In this document: piece by piece, positions 18,740-28,428 of the stretch
Numbering within the stretch: the stretch's first letter is position 1
Layout: the number at the start of each line of letters is the position of its first letter
DNA from: Planktothricoides raciborskii GIHE-MW2
GTDB lineage: Bacteria; Cyanobacteriota; Cyanobacteriia; Cyanobacteriales; Laspinemataceae
Direction: 5' to 3'
NCBI RefSeq assembly: GCF_040564635.1
Contig: NZ_CP159837.1
Span: 6,373,001 to 6,437,000, forward strand
DNA length: 64,000 bases
Position numbers and translations under genes: made by a program
Notes under the pieces: generated by a model
Seen by the model: only the letters and a program-made list of their open reading frames with translations
What the model was told of the DNA's origin: nothing
Database searches by the model: none

Positions 18740-19591
18740 TTATTCTCCCGATGGTGAATTTTTCGGTTCATCTCGCAACACCGTAAACCAGCAGAATAAT
18801 CCAAAAATCGCCACCGCAATCATCGAAAAAATTAGAGAACCATCCCCATAATGCCAGTATTCAAAAGCTTTTTGACCATAAAAAGCTAACAGATAGGTCA
18901 TCAGAGCAACTCGGGCGCCATTGACCACAAATGCCACCACGGTTGCACTCAGCAGCACCAAAATTTTCTGGCGTAAATTGGTGGGAAACATTAATAACAC
19001 CAGCATTGCCAGTCCCAGCAATTGCAATATTGCCCCGACTCCGGTACAACCAGAAGCGACTTCTAAACTGGAGTTGGCGACAATTAGATGAACTCCTTGG
19101 CGAGTGACATTAACACCTAAATAATGAAGCATAAAATGGCTAAATCTAGCGGTGACTGGGGCAACATCAATAAACTTTAAAATTAATCCGGGGGGAATGG
19201 CAATAAAACCGACGATCAGTAGTTCTTGCCAATATTGCTTTAAGCCTTTGAAACCAGAAGCCAGCAGCCCCAGCCCTAGCCCAGAAATTAACGGTGAAAA
19301 ACGCAGGAAAATGTCATAACCGGAGATGGAAAGACTTTTGAGTAGCACCAAGGCGAGGATCGAGATGCCCGCCAAGGTTGAGACTAGCTCAGTTTCCAAG
19401 TCCAGTGAGTCTTTTTTTTCCCACATCAGTATCGCACCCGCGCCCCAAAACAGCAAGCTGGTGCCGAGTACATCGACGTTGTTCGATCGCCAAGTTAAGG
19501 TGAGATGGATGGCAATTAAGCCTGTGGCGATCGCCAACAGCCAATACTTGGGACTTTCCCATAATTTAAGCGAGTCCATAAGCGAGTTCAT
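18740..19591 (-). CDS. cyanoexosortase A
   Basis: 283-residue multi-pass membrane protein, a transpeptidase-like sorting enzyme that recognises PEP-CTERM tails of exported proteins. The three hallmark catalytic residues are visible in membrane-facing loops: Cys182 (VASGCTGVGA), Arg227 (NGARVALM) and His247 (YWHYGDGSL). Length and eight or so hydrophobic segments fit the family. ATG 19591 and ATG 19579 are both possible starts. A terminator lies between it and the PEP-CTERM gene upstream, so the enzyme is probably made at a lower level than its substrate. It heads a three-gene operon. Confidence 0.9.
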   Translation of the reverse strand: MNSLMDSLKLWESPKYWLLAIATGLIAIHLTLTWRSNNVDVLGTSLLFWGAGAILMWEKKDSLDLETELVSTLAGISILALVLLKSLSISGYDIFLRFSPLISGLGLGLLASGFKGLKQYWQELLIVGFIAIPPGLILKFIDVAPVTARFSHFMLHYLGVNVTRQGVHLIVANSSLEVASGCTGVGAILQLLGLAMLVLLMFPTNLRQKILVLLSATVVAFVVNGARVALMTYLLAFYGQKAFEYWHYGDGSLIFSMIAVAIFGLFCWFTVLRDEPKNSPSGE

Positions 19592-19719
19592 AAAAGTGAT
19601 GGTTAATTATTTTCGTCATCCAAAGATTGTATTGACTAGATGTTTCTGCTGTTTTAACTCATAAATACTGGGTTTCGCAAGGGATGAAACATTTACCTAG
19701 AGTCAGGGTTGGGGAACCA

Positions 19720-19751
19720 TAAAAAAGCAGTTGGTCTATATAACCAACTGC
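19720..19751 (-). terminator. rho-independent terminator after the PEP-CTERM gene
   Basis: On the minus strand, GCAGTTGGT-loop-ACCAACTGC (19727-19751) is followed by a run of T (19720-19726). It lies 66 bp after the PEP-CTERM stop and before the exosortase start. Confidence 0.85.
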
Positions 19752-19816
19752 GGAAAAGTATTTTATCCAATCAAATCAAAATCCCATCAATGCAGGCGCA
19801 GATTCTTTTATGGAGA

Positions 19817-20560
19817 CTAAGCTTGTTTCCCTTGACGACGACGACGAGCGGCCAACAAACCAGCGCCTCCCAGGACTAGACCACCAATCGTCAACGGTTC
19901 GGGGGCTTCAGCGGTGACGATAAAGTCATTGTAGTCAGCATCGCCAGCATTCCAGTAGATATCCTCAAAGCCAATACTGACAGGTTTGAAACGATTGGGA
20001 TCAGTTGGATGAGGCTGGAAAGGATCTGCGACGGAGTAGCCACCTGGATTAAGCAACGCTGCACCATCATTGCCATTTTTAGCTTGACTGTGGGGTGCTT
20101 CAAACACTGCGCGTTGGCCTCCCCCAATATTCAGGGCATTCATGGTGAAGACAGTTCTTGCAGTGCCAGTCCCGTCAGGATTGGCGCTGGTCAGACCGAG
20201 AGCGTAAACTTTGTTGGCCAAAAAAGTCACTGTGGTGTTGACGACTTGGACTGCACCGCCTTCGATAGTTCCCAAAAATCCGTTCTTGGAACCATTGTCA
20301 GAATTTTTTACTTCTTTGAACAAATCGGCGACCAAGGTGGTCTGGAGCTTGCCTTTGGCGTCTTTAGTCACTTCATAAACAGACACGGTAGACTTGAACC
20401 AGTTATTAGACTGGATAAAGTTAAACTTGACACCTGTGTCCTGGCCAAAGCTCATGCCATTGTTGCCAAATGAGAAGGCTTGGGCGGCACCGGCAAAACC
20501 TAGTAAAGCGGTGGCGGTAGTAGCGGCAGCGGCAGTAGCGAATAATTTAGTGTTCATCAT
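19817..20560 (-). CDS. PEP-CTERM sorting-signal protein, likely exosortase substrate
   Basis: 247-residue exported protein. The signal peptide (AAAATTATALLGFAGAAQA) ends near residue 28. The middle part is beta-rich with a DUF4114-like look (FEDIYWNAGDADYNDFIVTA, an acidic, possibly calcium-binding motif). The C-terminus is a textbook PEP-CTERM tail: APEPLTIGGLVLGGAG, a short hydrophobic helix and the basic end ARRRRQGK. It lies directly upstream of cyanoexosortase A on the same strand and is most likely its cognate target. It has its own terminator. Final location is the outer surface or sheath, by inference from the family. Confidence 0.88.
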   Translation of the reverse strand: MMNTKLFATAAAATTATALLGFAGAAQAFSFGNNGMSFGQDTGVKFNFIQSNNWFKSTVSVYEVTKDAKGKLQTTLVADLFKEVKNSDNGSKNGFLGTIEGGAVQVVNTTVTFLANKVYALGLTSANPDGTGTARTVFTMNALNIGGGQRAVFEAPHSQAKNGNDGAALLNPGGYSVADPFQPHPTDPNRFKPVSIGFEDIYWNAGDADYNDFIVTAEAPEPLTIGGLVLGGAGLLAARRRRQGKQA

Positions 20561-21839
20561 GGCTCCCCCTTGATTGCTTTTTGTGAGTTTTTATTGAATC
20601 GAAAAATTGATTAACTAGGTAGCGGGTTGATTGGGTGAGTTTGAATTGAGTGATTAAACTGTAATCTTGTCACCCTCTCGGACTTAGCTGATTAAATTTT
20701 TAATATTTTTCAGCGTTGTGGTCAAACCCTGATTTTTTTCTCTGAAAGTTTTATCTTTACTGGATAAATCAATCCTAACAAGCGGATCATCTTGAATCAT
20801 CAGTAATTTTCCCTATCTTTATATAAAGTTTCTGTGAAAGCATCAATCAATGGGTTTGTCTGAGGCAAAGACTACTAGAATAAAGATTGCTGGTGACAAT
20901 CTCAAAGGTTTTGTCCTTTTGTTGCTGATACTCTTAGATTAACCGATCGCCCCATCAACATAAAGCGATCGCCGTAAGCACCTGCGGTGATTTTCGTCAC
21001 CATCGCCCCCAGATGCCATCTTGATTCGCTTTCAGACATCTTTAATCGACCTAATACCGAGCTAATTCTGATGATTTATTGGTTATTTGGTTATTTGGTA
21101 AAAATATCAAACCAACAACCACACACGACTCAAACCTCTGATGTAACACAGAGGATTTCGCGGACTGGAGTCGATCGCCGCAGCGATAATCCGATTAACT
21201 TCCCAGCGGCGCCCCCAAGAATGTGAATTTCTCATGTAGTTACGGATGCCTCTCCGTGAAAATACGAGGATTGACTAAAATTGACTAAATTAGACCGCTG
21301 GGGAAAACTCTCACAAAAATCATCACAAAAATCATCACAAAAATCATCACAAAAATCATCACAAAGTTAAACTTGCCGCGATCGCCCCCGATTTTCTTTT
21401 CTTGTCCCCTGCGATCGACCGATAAGCGCGAATTTTGCCCCGTTTCCATGCCGCAGCCTTGCCCGAATATCAGGGGCGATCGATTCAAATCCCCACCCAG
21501 GGATAATGGCAAAGACTTCTGACTACAGAGGGGAAAAATTTTTCCGGTTTATTTAATGATGAATTTGTGATGCCATGAGTGGGGACGATCTATGTAGTCA
21601 TGGTAGTCAAAATTTTTATCCCTTGGATGCAAATCAATCATGCTAAGGCAAATTTTAAGCTTTTCTTCATAGACAGCTTTTATGATTTTGGGCAATAGGT
21701 TTGCTAATCTCCGCTTCATAGTTTTCCTAAGTTTTTCCTAGATTTTGATGTCACCAGCATTTGACATTTGAATTCCTTGATTTAACATTGCAGTAGGATA
21801 TTTATCAACTTAGAAAATTTACTTTCATATTGATTAGCC
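20561..21839. other. long divergent intergenic region
   Basis: About 1.28 kb between the divergent PEP-CTERM and aminotransferase genes. It contains several HIP1 sites, a 12-bp tandem (separate entry) and AT-rich ends that should carry promoters. Short open frames here have no recognisable homology or ribosome sites. No tRNA-like T-arm was found. Confidence 0.5.
21313..21365. repeat. 12-bp tandem repeat (AAAAATCATCAC), 4 copies
   Basis: Four nearly perfect copies of acaaaaatcatc in a row, in intergenic DNA. Confidence 0.85.
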
Positions 21840-23012
21840 ATGAAGCTGGCAGATAGAGTTGCTCAAATTACCCCATCACTCACCTTGGAGATCGCTGCCA
21901 AAGCCAAGGCGCTGAAAGCAGAAGGAATTGATGTTTGTAGTTTCAGTGCCGGAGAACCGGATTTTGATACCCCGGATCATATCAAAGCGGCAGCGGCCAA
22001 AGCATTGGAGGCCGGAAAAACTAAGTATGGCCCGGTGTCTGGGGAACCGAAGTTGCGCGAGTGCATCGCCAATAAACTGAAAACTGATAACGGTCTGGAC
22101 TACAAAGCGGAAAATGTGATCGTCACCAATGGCGGAAAGCATTCGCTTTATAACTTAATGGTGGCGATCCTCAATCCTGGTGACGAAGTAATCATTCCGG
22201 CGCCATATTGGTTGAGTTATCCAGAAATGGTGCGATTAGCGGATGCGGTCCCGGTCATTCTGCCCACCACCGAGGAGAGTGGCTATAAAATTACGGCGGC
22301 ACAACTGCGGGCAGCCATCACACCGAAGACTAAGTTATTGGTGTTTAACTCCCCGTCAAACCCGACCGGGATGGTTTACAGCGCGGCAGAAGTGGAAGCG
22401 ATCGCGCAAGTTGTCGTGGAAAAAGATATTTTGGTCGTTTCCGACGAGATTTACGAGAAAATTCTCTACGAGGATGAGAAGCATATCAGTATTGGTTCCC
22501 TCGGTGAAGAGATATTTAAACGCACCATTATTAGTAACGGGTTTGCCAAAGCTTACTCCATGACCGGGTGGCGTTTGGGCTATTTGGCTGGGCCCTTGCC
22601 GATCGTTAAAGCCACGAGTACCATTCAAAGTCATAGCACTTCTAACGTTTGTACCTTTGCCCAATATGGCGCGATCGCGGCTTTGGAAGGGTCACAAGAC
22701 TGTGTAGCGCAAATGGTAGAAGCCTTTGCCAAACGCCGACAAGTCATGTTTGATAGATTAACGGCCATTCCGGGAATCATTTGTCCCAAACCTACCGGCG
22801 CCTTTTATATGTTTCCCAATATCAGCGCCACCGGGATGAAATCGCTGGAATTCTCCAAAGCCTTATTAGACTCGGAGAAAGTTGCCGTCATTCCGGGGAT
22901 CGCTTTTGGCGCCGATGATTGCATTCGTCTCTCTTATGCCACGGATCTCGCCACCATTGAAAAAGGCATGGATCGCTTAGAGAAGTTTATGCGAAATCAA
23001 GGACTTTCCTAG
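21840..23012 (+). CDS. aspC: class I PLP-dependent aspartate aminotransferase
   Basis: 390 residues, full length. Fold-type I aminotransferase converting aspartate and 2-oxoglutarate to oxaloacetate and glutamate; cyanobacterial members of this subgroup may also transaminate prephenate on the way to Tyr/Phe. Key residues: [10 protein letters not shown] near the N-terminus, Asn174 in NSPSNPTG, Asp202/Tyr205 (SDEIYE), the PLP lysine Lys237 ([17 protein letters not shown]) and the substrate-binding arginine near the C-terminus (DDCIRLSYA). Cytoplasmic. A hairpin terminator follows 20 bp after the stop, so it is monocistronic. Confidence 0.93.
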   Translation: MKLADRVAQITPSLTLEIAAKAKALKAEGIDVCSFSAGEPDFDTPDHIKAAAAKALEAGKTKYGPVSGEPKLRECIANKLKTDNGLDYKAENVIVTNGGKHSLYNLMVAILNPGDEVIIPAPYWLSYPEMVRLADAVPVILPTTEESGYKITAAQLRAAITPKTKLLVFNSPSNPTGMVYSAAEVEAIAQVVVEKDILVVSDEIYEKILYEDEKHISIGSLGEEIFKRTIISNGFAKAYSMTGWRLGYLAGPLPIVKATSTIQSHSTSNVCTFAQYGAIAALEGSQDCVAQMVEAFAKRRQVMFDRLTAIPGIICPKPTGAFYMFPNISATGMKSLEFSKALLDSEKVAVIPGIAFGADDCIRLSYATDLATIEKGMDRLEKFMRNQGLS

Positions 23013-23032
23013 GCGATCGCTTATATAAGTAG

Positions 23033-23060
23033 GGTGGGCAAATTTTGCCCACCTTTTTTA
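23033..23060 (+). terminator. rho-independent terminator of the aminotransferase gene
   Basis: GGTGGGCAAA and TTTGCCCACC form a 10-bp inverted repeat followed by TTTTTT. A similar GGGTGGGCAAAATTTGCCCA palindrome lies at 46050-46075, so the stem is also a dispersed element. Confidence 0.88.
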
Positions 23061-23061
23061 T

Positions 23062-23300
23062 TGGTTGATTGTTGATTGTTGGTTGTTGGGTAGGGATTCT
23101 TTGGTTGTTGGTTGGGGAACAGGGAACGGTTGTCAGGGAACGGGGAACGGTTATCAGGGAATATTGCAATAGTTCCTGTTGCAATAGTTCCTGTTCCCTG
23201 TTCCCTGTTCCCTGTTCCCTGTTCCCTGTTCCCTGTTCCCTGTTCCCTGTTCCCTGTTGGTTGTTGGGTAGGGATTCTTTGGTTGTTGGTTATTTGTTAT
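23062..23300. repeat. TTCCCTG heptamer array and TTGGTTG tracts
   Basis: About a dozen perfect ttccctg heptamers in tandem (about 23178-23258), preceded by related ggggaacgg units and flanked by two near-identical 'gttgggtagggattctttggttgttggt' segments. Typical short tandem repeated repetitive DNA of filamentous cyanobacteria. Frames through it are not genes. Confidence 0.9.
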
Positions 23301-23389
23301 TTGTTCTACGTCATAGAATAACGAATAAGCAATAACAGGGAAAACCCATAATGCTACAATTATTAATCGTTAATGTTTAATAATTAATC

Positions 23390-24766
23390 ATGTCTCCAGA
23401 CTTAAACCAGTTACTTTCTCACATCTTCCTGAGTATCCAACAAGGAACCTTTCAAGTAAATGGAAATTCGGCTTTAGTTCAAGCCACCCAATTACTACCA
23501 AGCACAAATCCCCAGTTAATTAATCGTGATTTAGTCTGGAAAATTTTAGACTATTTAATAGACTCACGGCCATTTTATCTAGATTACTTAAAATTTAGTG
23601 AAGTTTGCTTAAATGCTGGTTTAATTAACCCGCAGCTAATAAATAAAAAATCTAAATTAGGGGAAAAACTGGCGAATATTTATGCTCAATGTTCGGTAAA
23701 TTATTGGCAGCATAATGATTTAACTACCGCAGAATCTCTAGCCCAGAGAGTGATTCAACTGCAACCAAACTTAGCCGGTGGCTATTTTAATTTAGCGCAA
23801 ATCTGGGAAAAAAAAGAAAAAATATTAGAAGCAATTCAAGCTTGCCAAAAAGCAGTACAACTAAATCCAGAATTTACTGAAGCTAGTCATTTTTTAGCGA
23901 GACTTTACACCATAAATAACTATCAAAATTGGCAAAAATGCCGATATGTCGATGCGGTTCAAGTATCGCGTCAAGCATTGGAACTAAATCCTAATTCCGC
24001 AGCCATGCAGTTTAATTTAGGATTAGCACTATATTATCACGCTTTATTTGATTATCAAGGGGCAGCGTTTGACGAAGCAGCCCTGAGATTTACCAAAACT
24101 TTAGAATTTAACCCAGATGTTCTGGATGCCAAAGAACGACTGCAAACCATTCCTTATTTGCAAAAATTTGCCGCAAAAGGCTATTCTATTTCCGCAGAAT
24201 GCTTTACTTGTTTGATTCCTCTGTGGACAAAGCATTTAAAGAAATATGCCGGTTTCCCCGGATTACAGATATTGGAAATTGGCTGTTTTGAAGGCATGGC
24301 GACTTGTTGGTTACTGGATGAAGTGCTGACGGATCCTGACGCCAGAATTACTTGTATTGATATTTTTGAAGGGGTGTTATATTTCCAGATTAATAATCCG
24401 GAAAAACATCGGTTAATTGAGAGAAATTTTGATGTTAATATTGCCCGCAATGGGGCAGGATATAAGGTGAATAAAATTGTGGGCTATTCCCAGGAAGTGA
24501 TGCGATCGCTCCCCTTAAATTCCTTCGATATTGTCTATATTGATGGTTCCCATAAAGCCAGTGATGTCTTAGAAGATGCGGTGATTAGCTGGCGATTAGT
24601 GAAACCCGGTGGGCTGATTATTTTTGATGATTATAATTTTGTCTTTGAAGACCATCCCGAATGGAATACCGGACTGGCGATCGATGCTTTTATGAAGCTA
24701 TTTGCCGACCAACTCAAAGTAATTGAAATTGACCAGCGCCAAGTTTTCTTAGAAAAAACTGGTTGA
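23390..24766 (+). CDS. TPR-repeat class I SAM-dependent methyltransferase
   Basis: 458 residues. The N-terminal 270 residues are helical with TPR units (AGGYFNLAQIWEKKEKILEA, AAMQFNLGLALYYHALFDY). The C-terminal part is a methyltransferase-24-type Rossmann domain: ILEIGCFEGMATCWLLDE (SAM motif I), ITCIDIFEG (motif II), FDIVYIDGSHKASDVLEDA and GGLIIFDDYNF. Such proteins often modify sugars or small molecules in glycan or natural-product pathways. The substrate is unknown. No partner gene is close. The start at 23390 (ATG) follows an AT-rich leader. Confidence 0.85.
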   Translation: MSPDLNQLLSHIFLSIQQGTFQVNGNSALVQATQLLPSTNPQLINRDLVWKILDYLIDSRPFYLDYLKFSEVCLNAGLINPQLINKKSKLGEKLANIYAQCSVNYWQHNDLTTAESLAQRVIQLQPNLAGGYFNLAQIWEKKEKILEAIQACQKAVQLNPEFTEASHFLARLYTINNYQNWQKCRYVDAVQVSRQALELNPNSAAMQFNLGLALYYHALFDYQGAAFDEAALRFTKTLEFNPDVLDAKERLQTIPYLQKFAAKGYSISAECFTCLIPLWTKHLKKYAGFPGLQILEIGCFEGMATCWLLDEVLTDPDARITCIDIFEGVLYFQINNPEKHRLIERNFDVNIARNGAGYKVNKIVGYSQEVMRSLPLNSFDIVYIDGSHKASDVLEDAVISWRLVKPGGLIIFDDYNFVFEDHPEWNTGLAIDAFMKLFADQLKVIEIDQRQVFLEKTG

Positions 24767-24900
24767 TAATTGATAATTGATAATTGATAATTGATAATTT
24801 GATTTAATTGTCAATTGTCAATTATCAATTGTTAATTGTTCTCCCCCGCTCCTCCGCTCCTCTGCACCCCTGCACCCCCGCACCCCCGCTCCCCCGTTGT
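24766..24900. repeat. TTGATAA heptamers and C-rich tract
   Basis: Five ttgataa heptamers (24766-24800), then an inverted counterpart (tcaattgtcaattatcaattg), then a C-rich low-complexity tract of cccctgcacc type. The inverted pair can form a long hairpin just after the methyltransferase stop. Confidence 0.8.
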
Positions 24901-24988
24901 CTCTTGCCTTCCGGTCAGGGTAGAAATCCGGGCATCGCGGCGGATAATAGAAAGGACGCTTAATAATGCTTAATAATTTTCAAACAAA

Positions 24989-26497
24989 ATGGCAAGAGAC
25001 TTACGCGGATTCCTGAAACTCCTAGAAGAACGGGGACAATTACGTCGGATTAGTGCTTTGGTTGACCCGGATTTGGAAATTGCCGAAATTTCTAATCGGA
25101 TGCTGCAAGCGGGAGGGCCGGCACTTCTATTTGAAAATGTCAAAGGTTCCGATCATCCCGTGGCGATTAATTTGATGGGCACGGAAGAACGGGTTTGCTG
25201 GGCGATGAATATGGAAAAGCCCATTGAGTTAGAAGAGTTGGGCAAAAAGCTGGCGATGTTGCAACAGCCAAAGCCACCGAAAAAGGTCGCCCAAGCGGTA
25301 GAGTTTGGTAAGGTGCTGTTTGATGTGCTCAAAGCCAAGCCAGGACGGGACTTTTTCCCCGCTTGTCAGCAGGTGACGATTCAGGGAGATGATTTGGATT
25401 TGGGCAAAATCCCCATGATTCGCCCTTATGGTGAGGATGCGGGGAAAATTATTACTCTGGGTCTGGTGATAACCAAAGATTGCGAGACGGGAACGCCGAA
25501 TGTGGGGGTTTATCGGTTGCAGTTGCAATCCCGGAATACGATGACAGTGCATTGGTTGTCGGTCCGGGGAGGCGCCCGCCATTTACGCAAGGCAGCGGCA
25601 AAAGGGCAAAAGTTAGAAGTAGCGATCGCCCTCGGTATTGACCCACTGATTATTATGGCTGCTGCGACGCCCATCCCCGTGGACTTATCAGAATGGTTAT
25701 TTGCCGGACTTTATGGGGGCAGCGGGGTGCAACTTGCCAAGTGCAAAACCGTGGATTTAGAAGTGCCCGCTGATAGTGAATTTGTATTAGAAGGAACTAT
25801 TACCCCTGGGGAAGAATTGCCCGATGGTCCATTTGGCGATCACATGGGATATTACGGCGGAGTGGAAGATTCGCCATTGATTCGCTTCCATTGTATGACC
25901 CATCGAAAAGACCCAATTTATTTAACCACATTTAGTGGTCGTCCCCCGAAAGAAGAGGCGATGTTAGCGATCGCTCTCAATCGGATTTATACCCCAATTT
26001 TGCGGCAACAAGTCTCGGAAATTGTGGACTTTTTCCTGCCAATGGAAGCCCTAAGTTATAAAGCCGCAATTATTTCCATTGATAAAGCTTATCCGGGACA
26101 AGCGCGACGGGCTGCCCTGGCTTTTTGGAGTGCCTTGCCCCAGTTTACTTATACCAAATTTGTCATAGTCGTAGACAAAGATATTAATATTCGCGACCCC
26201 CGGCAAGTGGTTTGGGCAATTAGTTCTAAAGTTGACCCATCGCGGGATGTATTTATTCTGGAAAATACCCCCTTTGATACCTTAGATTTTGCCAGCGAAA
26301 AAATCGGCTTAGGGGGACGTATGGGCATTGATGCTACTACGAAAATTCCCCCGGAAACCGACCATGAATGGGGGAAACCTTTGGAGTCAGACCCCGATGT
26401 AGCGGCAATGGTCGATCGCCGTTGGGTCGAATATGGATTAGGTGATTTAAAGTTAACCGAAGTCAATCCCAATTTATTTGGGTATAACATTCAGTAA
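24989..26497 (+). CDS. ubiD: UbiD family decarboxylase
   Basis: 502 residues, full length. UbiD enzymes use prenylated FMN to decarboxylate aromatic acids; in cyanobacteria the homologue is thought to act on a 4-hydroxybenzoate intermediate in plastoquinone synthesis. Recognisable blocks: DLRGFLKLLEERGQL at the N-terminus, NVGVYRLQL, ITPGEELPDGPFGDHMGYYG (active-site Glu region), and the C-terminal IGLGGRMGIDATTKIPPE. The partner flavin prenyltransferase ubiX is not in the window. The gene is single, between repeat tracts. Start ATG 24989. Confidence 0.92.
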   Translation: MARDLRGFLKLLEERGQLRRISALVDPDLEIAEISNRMLQAGGPALLFENVKGSDHPVAINLMGTEERVCWAMNMEKPIELEELGKKLAMLQQPKPPKKVAQAVEFGKVLFDVLKAKPGRDFFPACQQVTIQGDDLDLGKIPMIRPYGEDAGKIITLGLVITKDCETGTPNVGVYRLQLQSRNTMTVHWLSVRGGARHLRKAAAKGQKLEVAIALGIDPLIIMAAATPIPVDLSEWLFAGLYGGSGVQLAKCKTVDLEVPADSEFVLEGTITPGEELPDGPFGDHMGYYGGVEDSPLIRFHCMTHRKDPIYLTTFSGRPPKEEAMLAIALNRIYTPILRQQVSEIVDFFLPMEALSYKAAIISIDKAYPGQARRAALAFWSALPQFTYTKFVIVVDKDINIRDPRQVVWAISSKVDPSRDVFILENTPFDTLDFASEKIGLGGRMGIDATTKIPPETDHEWGKPLESDPDVAAMVDRRWVEYGLGDLKLTEVNPNLFGYNIQ

Positions 26498-26519
26498 AAT
26501 TACCAAAAAATCACTACCG

Positions 26520-26686
26520 CAATTGTCAAAGTTATGAAGTCCAAAAAAAACCTGTCATTCCCGCGCAGGCGGGAATCCAGAACACCTATGTACTTCATCC
26601 AATACAGCAATTGTCAGAGTTATAAAGTACAAAAAAACCCTGTCATTCCCGCGCAGGCGGGAATCCAGAAAACTTCTGTACTTCCC
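26520..26686. repeat. two tandem copies of an 80-bp palindrome-containing element
   Basis: Units at 26520-26600 and 26608-26686 share caattgtca(a/g)agttat(g/a)aagt...GTCATTCCCGCGCAGGCGGGAATCC...tacttc. The core ATTCCCGC-GCAGGC-GGGAAT forms a hairpin, and the outer 'gaagtac/gtacttc' arms make the unit a small inverted-repeat element. Other copies: 34213-34266 (interrupted) and 34612-34682 (opposite orientation). Confidence 0.9.
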
Positions 26687-26711
26687 GAACGATAATAACC
26701 GCTATAAGCTA

Positions 26712-26740
26712 AAATTCCCGGTTTTTTCGACCGGGAATTT
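26712..26740. terminator. 11-bp-stem hairpin between ubiD and the small gene
   Basis: AAATTCCCGGT, 7-base loop, ACCGGGAATTT, followed by an AT-rich stretch. Positioned between the convergent ubiD and the 79-aa gene; a likely two-way terminator. Confidence 0.65.
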
Positions 26741-26841
26741 ATTATATTTTATCAGGGTAGATTTATTAAGCAAAATCTTGAATTTATATCACTGCTTAAT
26801 CGTTAAATAATAAGTATAATTTCTGACCTTAATCTTCAGAA

Positions 26842-27081
26842 TTAAAATCCGTTATTTTTCCACCAGTAATCCATTACTTCCAGCAGTTTTTCCGCCGACA
26901 AATCGTTGATAATGGTCGCCGCTTCTCCGCCTTGGCAGTTGCGATCGATTAATTTAGCCACTAATGGAGCGACGGGAGAATTTTGTTCTGGATTACTTGA
27001 TGTAGCGTCTAAACTATCAGAATTGCGAGAAGTATAAACGGAAAATGTAGAGACTGGGGAAATAGTTTCAGTAGCAAACAT
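26842..27081 (-). CDS. small hypothetical protein (79 aa)
   Basis: 79 residues, Ser/Asn-rich in the first half, then a compact helical second half (LVAKLIDRNCQGGEAATIIN, LSAEKLLEVMDYWWKN). An AGGAA ribosome site lies about 8 bases before ATG 27081. No known domain recognised. The split into a disordered N-terminus and a helical C-terminus, plus its ordinary codon use, favours a real gene. It is separate from pflA by a low-complexity tract. Confidence 0.5.
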   Translation of the reverse strand: MFATETISPVSTFSVYTSRNSDSLDATSSNPEQNSPVAPLVAKLIDRNCQGGEAATIINDLSAEKLLEVMDYWWKNNGF

Positions 27082-27239
27082 TGTTTTTGTTCCTAATCTA
27101 TTAAGGGTTTTGTAATTCGTTTGGCTTTGGTTGCCTTCCTTATATTTATTAGTATCAACAGTGCTTGTTTGCGATCGCGTCTATGGTTTGTTCAACTTAT
27201 GTATAACTTTAGGGAATATTTGTGCGACTTCTAGGAAAC

Positions 27240-27498
27240 GGCCAAAATAGGGACGGGGGTGCAGGGGAGCAGGGGAGCCCGCCGTCGGCGGGGGAGATGA
27301 GGAGCAGAGGAGATGAGCAGCAGAGGAGATGAGGAGCAGAGGAGATGAGGAGCAGAGGAGATGAGGAGATGAGGAGCAGAGGAGATGAGGAGAAAAATTC
27401 TGATGGCGGGCACCCCCGCAGATGGTGGGCACCCCTGCACCCCCGCAGATGGTGGGCACCCCCGCACCCCCGCAGATGGTGGGCACCCCCGCTCCTCT
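27240..27498. repeat. low-complexity tract with GGAGATGAGGAGCAGA and GCAGATGGTGGGCACC units
   Basis: Seven or so ggagatgaggagcaga-type units followed by three to four gcagatggtgggcaccccc units. It abuts the 3' end of pflA. Related to the tract at 6750-6935. Confidence 0.85.
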
Positions 27499-27499
27499 G

Positions 27500-28231
27500 C
27501 TATTGAACGGTGAGATGATATTTCTGGAAAATCGCGATCGCATTTTTCACTTCTGCCGGACTGGGCGGTTGCGTGTCGTGCAAACGGTAATCATAGCCCA
27601 GAGTTTCCCACTTATACTCGCCCATTTTATGAAACGGTAAAACTTCCACTTTTTCCACATTATCTAAGTGGGAAACAAACTCTGCTAATCCCTGAATATT
27701 ATCCTCGCGATCGGATAGATTTGGCACCAACACAAAGCGAATCCAAGTAGGTTTATGAATTTGTTGTAAATATTTAGCTAACGTCAAAGTTGGCTGAATG
27801 TCAACATGGGTAATTTTAAAATAAGTAACGGGGTCGTAAGATTTAATATCCAATAAGACTAAATCCACATACTCTAAGACAGGTTTAGCCACTTCTAAAT
27901 CCACAAACCCAGATGTATCCAGGGCGGTATGGATACCTAATGCTTTAGCCCGTTTAAAGATTTCGGTGATAAATTCTGGTTGCATCAAAGGTTCACCCCC
28001 AGAAATCGTCAGACCTCCACCGGAAAACTGCATATAAGTCCGATATTTTTGCACCTCCGCAATCAGATCGTCAACGGAGATTTCTTGACCATCTTGCAGA
28101 TTACGACAATCGGGGTTATGACAATATAAACACCGCAGGGGACAGCCTTGGGTAAAAATAATAAATCGGATGCCGGGACCATCAACGGTGCCACAACTTT
28201 CTAGGGAGTGAATTTTACCTGTAATTGGCAT
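27500..28231 (-). CDS. pflA: pyruvate formate-lyase activating enzyme
   Basis: 243 residues, full-length radical SAM activase. The cluster motif is Cys30-Cys34-Cys37 in TQGCPLRCLYCHNPDC; GGGLTISGGEPLMQPEF (SAM-binding GGE) and DLVLLDIKSYDP follow. It installs the glycyl radical on PflB under anaerobic conditions using SAM and an electron donor. It lies 197 bp after pflB on the same strand, the usual order. The intervening segment holds a 'gaatattttttt' triplicate and a 'gggacacggcattgccgtgtccc' hairpin (about 28278-28300), which may reduce read-through. Confidence 0.95.
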   Translation of the reverse strand: MPITGKIHSLESCGTVDGPGIRFIIFTQGCPLRCLYCHNPDCRNLQDGQEISVDDLIAEVQKYRTYMQFSGGGLTISGGEPLMQPEFITEIFKRAKALGIHTALDTSGFVDLEVAKPVLEYVDLVLLDIKSYDPVTYFKITHVDIQPTLTLAKYLQQIHKPTWIRFVLVPNLSDREDNIQGLAEFVSHLDNVEKVEVLPFHKMGEYKWETLGYDYRLHDTQPPSPAEVKNAIAIFQKYHLTVQ

Positions 28232-28274
28232 AATTTTTTGAATATTTTTTGAATATTTTTTGAATATTTATGAC

Positions 28275-28302
28275 TCGTAGGGACACGGCATTGCCGTGTC
28301 CC
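28275..28302. other. palindrome between pflB and pflA
   Basis: Near-perfect inverted repeat GGGACACGGCA-TTGCCGTGTCCC in the 197-bp gap. No T-run follows on the minus strand, so it is more likely a dispersed palindrome or RNA-processing/stability element than a terminator. Confidence 0.6.
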
Positions 28303-28428
28303 CGGATAACAAATATAGAATATCGCGATTGATTTGGTGCGTTACGGCGGTCAGAAACCGATGATTCTGGTTGGTTTATCATGGGGTTTTGACCGCCTAA
28401 CACACCCTACGGGGCTTGGCGCATTTTA

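Noticed and set aside
20987-21226. 79-residue frame in the long intergenic region
   Set aside because: No ribosome site, no homology, crosses HIP1 sites with unlikely composition.
21313-21365. Possible CRISPR-like array
   Set aside because: The 12-bp units are directly adjacent without unique spacers, so it is a simple tandem repeat.
23069-23335. Open frames through the TTCCCTG heptamer array
   Set aside because: Encoded entirely by tandem repeats (SLFPVPC units).
24989-26497. Operon of ubiD with the upstream methyltransferase
   Set aside because: A 220-bp repeat-rich gap with an inverted repeat lies between them, so common transcription is unlikely.
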